NCBI GenBank assembly: GCA_030149025.1
Contig: JASBSH010000399.1
Span: 1-7,921, forward strand
DNA: 7,921 nucleotides
From: Actinomycetales bacterium
GTDB lineage: Bacteria > Actinomycetota > Actinomycetes > Actinomycetales > BWSM-131
Reading direction: 5' to 3'
Position numbers and translations under genes: made by a program. The notes under the pieces were generated by a model. The model was not told the DNA's origin, searched no databases, and worked only from the letters and a program-made list of their open reading frames with translations. Of this stretch, positions 4,287 to 7,921 are shown piece by piece (the stretch's first letter is position 1; each line of letters opens with the position of its first letter).

Positions 4287-6067
4287 CACGCGTACGTTCG
4301 GAAGCCGCGGCGGGTCTTGCGCCCAAGATACCCGGCGGTGACGAGCTGTTCCAGCAGCGGGGCCGGCGAGTAGCCGCGCTCGCGGAACTCCAGGTACAGC
4401 ACCCGCTGGATCGCCAGGGACACGTCGAGGCCGACCACGTCGAGCAGCTCGAACGGCCCCATCGGGTAGCCGCAGCCGGTCTTCATGGCCGTGTCGATCG
4501 CGTCGGCCGTGGCGTAGTGCGCCTCCAGCATCTTCACGGCGTCGTTGAGGTACGGGAAGAGCAGCGCGTTCACGATGAAACCGGCTCTGTCGCCGCACGT
4601 CACCGGATGCTTGCCAACCTTGCGCGAGACCTCGACCGCCGTGGCGACCACGTCGTCCCCGGTCGAGACCGTGTGCACGACCTCGACGAGCTTCATCACC
4701 GGTGCGGGGTTGAAGAAGTGCATCCCCACGACGTCCTGCGGGCGCTTCGTCGCAGCAGCGCACTCCACCACGGGCAGCGACGACGTCGTGGTCGCAAGCA
4801 CCGCTCCCGGCTTGCAGATCTCGTCGAGGTTCTCGAACAGCGCCTGCTTGACTCCCAGGTCCTCGACGACGGCCTCGACCACGAGGTCGACGTCGGCGAG
4901 GTCCTCGAGACGAGAGGTCCCCGCGATACGTGCGAGTGCGGCGTCCCGGTCCGGCTCGGTCAGCTTGCCGCGCTGAACAGCCTTCTCGAGCGACTTGGTG
5001 ACCGCGGCACGCACGGAGTCGACCTTCGCCGCCGAGCGGGCGACGTACGTGACCTCGTACCCGGACTTGGCGAAGACCTCGACGATGCCGGTCGCCATCG
5101 TCCCCGACCCGACCACACCGACCTTGTGGACGGCGCGTGGCCGCGTCGCACTGTCGGCCGCCGTCTCGCTCGGGGTCAGCGCGTCGGGAACGACGGTGGA
5201 CGAACCGGGCTGGTCGTAGGTGTAGAAGCCGCGGCCGCTCTTGCGGCCCTTCAGCCCGGCGGTGACCATCTGCTTGAGGATCGGCGTCGGCGCGTGCAGG
5301 CGGTCGCGACCCTGCTTGTACATCGTGTCGAGGATCTCGTAGGCCGTGTCGAGGCCGATGAGGTCCATCAGCGCCAGCGGACCCATCGGCAGGCCGCAGC
5401 CGAGCTGCATGGCGGCGTCGATGTCCTCGCGGGTGGCGTACTTGCTCTCGAACATGGACACGGCGTGGTTGAGGTAGCCGAACAGCAGGGCGTTGGCGAT
5501 GAAGCCCGCCTTGTCCCCCACGACCACGGGCAGCTTGTCGAGCCGCTCCGCGAGCGCCTTGACGTCGTCCACGACCTCGTCCTCGGTGACGACCGTGCGC
5601 ACGACCTCGACGAACTTCAGCACCGGAGCAGGGTTGAAGAAGTGCATCCCGACGACGCGGCGCGGGTTGTGGGTGGCCACGGAGATCTCGGTGACCGAGA
5701 GGCTCGAGGTGTTGGTCGCGAGGATCGCGTCCGGCCGCACGATGCTGTCGAGCTTGCCGAAGATCTCGCGCTTGAGGTCGAGCTGCTCGGGGACCGCCTC
5801 CACGACGAAGTCGACGTCGGCGAGGTCCTCCAGAGCGGTGCCGAAGCGGATGCGCCCGAGCAGCTCTTGCTGATCGGCCTCGCTGAGCTTGCCCCGCTTG
5901 ACCGCCCGGCCGGTGGACTGCTCGATGTGGCTCCGGCCGCGCTCGACCGACTCCTCGTCGCGTTCGATGCCCACGACGCGAAGGCCGCTGCGGGCGAATA
6001 CCTCCACGATGCCGGCGCCCATCGTGCCGAGCCCGACGACCCCGACCGTGCTGAACTCGCGACCCAT
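4286..6067 (-). CDS. Tandem-duplicated 3-hydroxyacyl-CoA (3-hydroxybutyryl-CoA) dehydrogenase
   Basis: The 593-residue protein is two complete dehydrogenase modules joined by a linker at about 285-312. Each module has a Rossmann domain and a helical C-terminal domain (3HCDH_N plus 3HCDH). Module 1: GLGTMG (12-17), acidic Glu35 after the second strand, TNTSSL (118-123), catalytic His142 in HFFNPAP, Glu154 and Asn192. Module 2: GSGTMA (320-325), VARS (342-345) where module 1 has IERD, TTTSSL (426-431), His450, Glu462 and Asn500. Both keep the Ser/His/Glu/Asn catalytic set known from human HADH. Module 2 lacks the third Gly and the acidic residue that favour NAD. The enzyme oxidises 3-hydroxyacyl-CoA, or reduces 3-ketoacyl-CoA, in the cytoplasm; short chains are my guess. 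Bacterial single-module enzymes are about 285 residues, so this is a clean fusion of two. AAGGAG at 6073-6078 suits the ATG at 6067 better than the GTG at 6070. Confidence 0.93.
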   Translation of the reverse strand: MGREFSTVGVVGLGTMGAGIVEVFARSGLRVVGIERDEESVERGRSHIEQSTGRAVKRGKLSEADQQELLGRIRFGTALEDLADVDFVVEAVPEQLDLKREIFGKLDSIVRPDAILATNTSSLSVTEISVATHNPRRVVGMHFFNPAPVLKFVEVVRTVVTEDEVVDDVKALAERLDKLPVVVGDKAGFIANALLFGYLNHAVSMFESKYATREDIDAAMQLGCGLPMGPLALMDLIGLDTAYEILDTMYKQGRDRLHAPTPILKQMVTAGLKGRKSGRGFYTYDQPGSSTVVPDALTPSETAADSATRPRAVHKVGVVGSGTMATGIVEVFAKSGYEVTYVARSAAKVDSVRAAVTKSLEKAVQRGKLTEPDRDAALARIAGTSRLEDLADVDLVVEAVVEDLGVKQALFENLDEICKPGAVLATTTSSLPVVECAAATKRPQDVVGMHFFNPAPVMKLVEVVHTVSTGDDVVATAVEVSRKVGKHPVTCGDRAGFIVNALLFPYLNDAVKMLEAHYATADAIDTAMKTGCGYPMGPFELLDVVGLDVSLAIQRVLYLEFRERGYSPAPLLEQLVTAGYLGRKTRRGFRTYA

Positions 6068-6072
6068 CACCG

Positions 6073-6078
6073 CTCCTT
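6073..6078 (-). promoter_or_regulatory. Ribosome binding site that decides the dehydrogenase start
   Basis: AAGGAG on the minus strand lies 5 nt before ATG 6067 but only 2 nt before GTG 6070. The ATG is therefore the better start, giving 593 rather than 594 residues. Confidence 0.65.
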
Positions 6079-6099
6079 GGTTACCGGCTGGTTACGGTT
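6079..6099. promoter_or_regulatory. 11-bp-spaced GGTTAC direct repeats upstream of the dehydrogenase (possible operator)
   Basis: GGTTAC occurs at 6079-6084 and again at 6090-6095, exactly 11 bp apart, with a partial third GGTT at 6096-6099. The spacing is about one helical turn, so a protein could contact both copies on one face. The repeats lie between the candidate dehydrogenase promoter and its ribosome site, where a bound repressor would block transcription. The binding protein is unknown. Confidence 0.35.
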
Positions 6100-6104
6100 G
6101 CCCG

Positions 6105-6134
6105 ATCCTCCCAGACGCCGCTGACGGTGGTCAG
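6105..6134 (-). promoter_or_regulatory. Candidate dehydrogenase promoter with overlapping inverted repeat
   Basis: On the minus strand CTGACC (6134-6129) and GAGGAT (6110-6105) lie 18 bp apart, an acceptable -35/-10 spacing for an actinobacterial sigma factor, although each box matches the consensus only in part. A small inverted repeat CTGAC-GGTG-GTCAG (6121-6134) overlaps the -35 box and could be an operator half-site pair or chance. Confidence 0.3.
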
Positions 6135-6180
6135 TGTGTTGCCTGTCACGGGGAGGGCGAAAGCACCGGAAGGTCCCAAT

Positions 6181-6186
6181 TAGGCT
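6181..6186 (+). promoter_or_regulatory. nucS -10 box, leaderless arrangement
   Basis: TAGGCT fits TANNNT and ends 8 nt before the GTG start of nucS at 6195, so the transcript would begin at about the start codon. No Shine-Dalgarno is properly spaced: the only purine run, GGAAGG at 6169-6174, is about 20 nt away. The same TAGGCT hexamer precedes the AI-2E gene. Confidence 0.5.
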
Positions 6187-6194
6187 TCCGAGCC

Positions 6195-6890
6195 GTGCGT
6201 CTCGTCATCGCCCAGTGCTCCGTCGACTACACCGGCCGGCTCACGGCCCACCTGCCCCTCGCCACCCGCCTGCTGCTGGTGAAGGCCGACGGCAGCGTGC
6301 TCGTCCACTCCGACGGCGGGTCGTACAAGCCGCTCAACTGGATGAGCCCGCCGTGCACCCTGCGCACCAGCCCGCCCGACGAGGCGCGGGCCGAGGCGGG
6401 CGTGGTGGAGGTCTGGACCGTCCAGCACACCAAGACGGGCGACCAGCTCGAGGTGAGCATCCACGAGGTTCTGCACGACTCGAACCACGAGCTCGGCGTG
6501 GACCCGGGGCTCGTCAAGGACGGGGTCGAGGCGCACCTGCAGAAGCTGCTCGCGGAGCAGATCGAGCACCTCGGCCCCGGGCACGTACTGGTCCGCCGCG
6601 AGTACCCGACGGCGATCGGGCCGGTCGACATCCTCGCCAAGGACGGCAGCGGCGGCACGGTCGCGGTCGAGATCAAGCGCCGCGGCGACATCGACGGCGT
6701 CGAGCAGCTCACCCGCTACCTCGAGCTGCTCAACCGCGACCCGCTTCTCGCGCCGGTCACCGGCGTCTTCGCCGCCCAGGAGATCAAGCCCCAGGCCAAG
6801 GTGCTGGCCACCGACCGCGGCATCCGCTGCCTGACCCTCGACTATGACGCCCTCCGCGGCGTCGACGACGTCGACTCGCGCCTCTTCTGA
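6195..6890 (+). CDS. nucS: Endonuclease NucS (EndoMS), mismatch-specific DNA endonuclease
   Basis: The 231-residue protein begins RLVIAQCSVDYTGRLTAHLP after a GTG start, as mycobacterial NucS does. The N-terminal domain (about 1-110) includes DGGSYKPLNWMSPPC (40-54) and HDSNHELGVDPGLVKDGVEA (94-113). The C-terminal nuclease domain has the RecB-like PD-(D/E)xK core: REYPTAIGPVDIL (135-147) with Asp145, then VAVEIKRRG (156-164) with Glu159 and Lys161, then GVEQLTRYLELLNRDPLL (168-185) and the conserved IKPQAKVLATDRGIRCLTLD (197-216). It ends in SRLF, like the C-terminal peptide that binds the sliding clamp in characterised actinobacterial enzymes. NucS makes double-strand cuts at G-T, G-G and T-T mismatches and replaces MutS/MutL in Actinobacteria, lowering mutation rate. 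The open frame extends far upstream but lacks homology there. The length is close to the ~223 residues of the M. tuberculosis protein. It is divergent from the dehydrogenase. Confidence 0.97.
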   Translation: MRLVIAQCSVDYTGRLTAHLPLATRLLLVKADGSVLVHSDGGSYKPLNWMSPPCTLRTSPPDEARAEAGVVEVWTVQHTKTGDQLEVSIHEVLHDSNHELGVDPGLVKDGVEAHLQKLLAEQIEHLGPGHVLVRREYPTAIGPVDILAKDGSGGTVAVEIKRRGDIDGVEQLTRYLELLNRDPLLAPVTGVFAAQEIKPQAKVLATDRGIRCLTLDYDALRGVDDVDSRLF

Positions 6891-6958
6891 CCCCCGGCCT
6901 CGGCTTTGACCCGGTCGACGACTGTTCGGTCCGGAATCCGTCGGCCAAGATGGCCCGC

Positions 6959-7921
6959 ATGGACCAGCGGGTGATCGTCGTCGGCGCCGGCGTCATCGGC
7001 CTGTCCTGCGCCGTCCGGCTGGCCGAGGCCGGCTTCGACACCCACGTGCTGGCGCGCGACCTGCCGCTCGAGACCACGTCGTCCGTCGCCGGCGGCCTGT
7101 GGATGCCCTACCGCGCCGAGCCGCTCGACGCCGTCCTGCGCTGGGCCCGCGCCACCCACGCGGAGCTGCTGCGCCTCAACGAGCAGGCGCCGGAGGCCGG
7201 CGTCCTGCTGCGTGAGGGTGTCCTGCTGCTGCGCGACGAGGCAACGGACGCCGACAAGCCGGCCTGGGCGGACGCGGTGGCCGACATCGCGCCGCTTGCT
7301 CCCGTCGTCCGGCCTGCTCCCGGCTACGCCGGCGGCTGGGTGGCGAGCCTGCCGGTGGTCGAGATGCCCGTCTACCTGCGCTGGCTCGCCGAGCGTCTGG
7401 AGCGCGCCGGCGGAACCATCACCCGCATGCCGCTGGCCTCGCTCCCCCAGCGCGGCGTCGTCGTCAACGCGACCGGCGTCTCCGCCCGTGCGCTGGCACC
7501 CGACGGGACCGTCCATGCGGTACGCGGCCAGGTCGTCGTCCTCGACAACCCGGGCCTGACCCGCTGGGTCGTGGACGAGCACGAGGACGCCGGCCAGCTG
7601 CTCTACGTCGTCCCCCGCGGCGGCGACGTGGTCGTCGGCGGCACGGCGCACGAGGGCGACTGGGGCACCACCCCGGATCCGGCGCAGGCGGACCGGATGC
7701 TCATGCGCGCGATGGCGACCGTGCCCGAGCTGCGGAAGGCGTCGGTGCGCCGGCACCGGGTGGGGCTGCGACCGGCGCGGCCCGCGGTCCGGCTGGAGGC
7801 CGAGCATCGGGACGACGCCACGATCGTCCACTGCTACGGGCACGGTGGCAGTTGGGTCACCCTGTCGTGGGGCTGTGCCGACGACGTGCTCGAGCAGGTG
7901 CGTCGCGCCCACCCCCTGCGG
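6959..7921 (+). CDS. D-amino-acid oxidase-like FAD-dependent oxidoreductase, 3' end cut by window edge
   Basis: An open frame of 321 codons runs from ATG 6959 to the last base, so only a short C-terminal tail should be missing. The FAD Rossmann motif VIVVGAGVIGLSCAVRLAEA is at 5-24. SVAGGLWMPYRAEP (42-55) matches the DAAO loop next to the flavin. Later come VVNATG (168-173), VRGQVVVLDNPG (188-199), YVVPRGGDVVVGGT (216-229), VGLRPARPAVRLE (268-280) and HCYGHGGSWVTLSWGCA (291-307). Tyr216 and Arg271 correspond to the residues that hold the substrate carboxylate in D-amino-acid oxidases. Known reaction: D-amino acid plus O2 and water to 2-oxo acid, ammonia and H2O2, with FAD bound. D-aspartate oxidase or another DAO-family amine oxidase is possible. 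An in-frame ATG three codons upstream (6950) is an alternative start; neither has a Shine-Dalgarno. It lies 68 bp after nucS on the same strand. Confidence 0.9.
   Translation, partial: MDQRVIVVGAGVIGLSCAVRLAEAGFDTHVLARDLPLETTSSVAGGLWMPYRAEPLDAVLRWARATHAELLRLNEQAPEAGVLLREGVLLLRDEATDADKPAWADAVADIAPLAPVVRPAPGYAGGWVASLPVVEMPVYLRWLAERLERAGGTITRMPLASLPQRGVVVNATGVSARALAPDGTVHAVRGQVVVLDNPGLTRWVVDEHEDAGQLLYVVPRGGDVVVGGTAHEGDWGTTPDPAQADRMLMRAMATVPELRKASVRRHRVGLRPARPAVRLEAEHRDDATIVHCYGHGGSWVTLSWGCADDVLEQVRRAHPLR

Noticed and set aside
2583..4373. Long plus-strand open frame (596 codons) opposite the hydrolase, Cys/His gene and acetyltransferase
   Set aside because: It is antisense to three genes with recognisable motifs, is rich in Arg, Pro and Ser, and shows no domain. 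Long antisense frames are common in high-GC DNA.
4287..4763. Upstream extension of the acetyltransferase frame (about 159 codons) into the dehydrogenase
   Set aside because: The residues are Arg/Gly-rich and unlike any GNAT N-terminus, while the overlapping frame encodes the conserved end of the dehydrogenase. The TGATG start explains translation.
4517..6124. Plus-strand open frame of 535 codons opposite the dehydrogenase
   Set aside because: Its composition (Val, Asp, Glu, Arg and His rich, repetitive) is what the complement of a high-GC3 gene gives. The dehydrogenase on the other strand is certain.
5889..6194. Upstream extension of the nucS frame by 102 codons
   Set aside because: It overlaps the dehydrogenase start antisense and lacks NucS homology. 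Known NucS proteins begin at RLVIAQC.
6842..7912. Minus-strand open frame of 356 codons at the right end
   Set aside because: It is antisense to the oxidase, whose FAD and substrate motifs are clear, and has no domain of its own.

Overview
The window is GC-rich DNA (about 70% by eye) with strong G/C bias at third codon positions. It carries a clear nucS (EndoMS), the mismatch endonuclease typical of Actinobacteria and Archaea. Two-domain acyl-CoA dehydrogenases, leaderless-looking starts and a small Cys/His protein of an actinobacterial type point the same way. I read it as the chromosome of an actinomycete; genus and order cannot be fixed from this piece. There is no rRNA, tRNA, CRISPR array, transposase or phage gene.

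Layout. (1) 1-592, minus: the first 197 codons of a CPA2-type cation:proton antiporter that runs off the left edge. (2) 707-2089, plus, divergent from it: an AI-2E family membrane protein with a long basic, Pro-rich N-terminus. (3) 2090-2374: a 285-bp gap between convergent genes, packed with repeats: three copies of a ~23-bp word (one inverted), a concentric interrupted palindrome and a canonical G-quadruplex motif. (4) 6067 down to 2375, minus: four co-oriented genes, namely a tandem-duplicated 3-hydroxyacyl-CoA dehydrogenase, a GNAT acetyltransferase whose start overlaps the dehydrogenase stop (TGATG), a small Cys/His protein starting 10 nt after the acetyltransferase stop, and, 125 bp further on, an alpha/beta hydrolase broken by a one-base frameshift at its nucleophile elbow. 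(5) 6195-6890, plus: nucS, divergent from the dehydrogenase across a 127-bp regulatory region. (6) 6959-7921, plus: a D-amino-acid-oxidase-like flavoprotein, nearly complete but cut by the right edge.

How they fit together. The dehydrogenase and acetyltransferase are probably translationally coupled, and the Cys/His gene is likely co-transcribed. The hydrolase may have its own promoter. The dehydrogenase suggests acyl-CoA (beta-oxidation or hydroxybutyrate) metabolism, the oxidase suggests D-amino acid catabolism, and NucS acts in DNA mismatch correction. No pathway clearly joins all of them, and I see no convincing new defence or mobile system. The points most worth a second look are the frameshift at the hydrolase catalytic serine, the second dehydrogenase module with an NADP-like nucleotide-binding signature, and the repeat cluster in the convergent gap. 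Both edge genes lack one end inside the window, so they are easy to miss.
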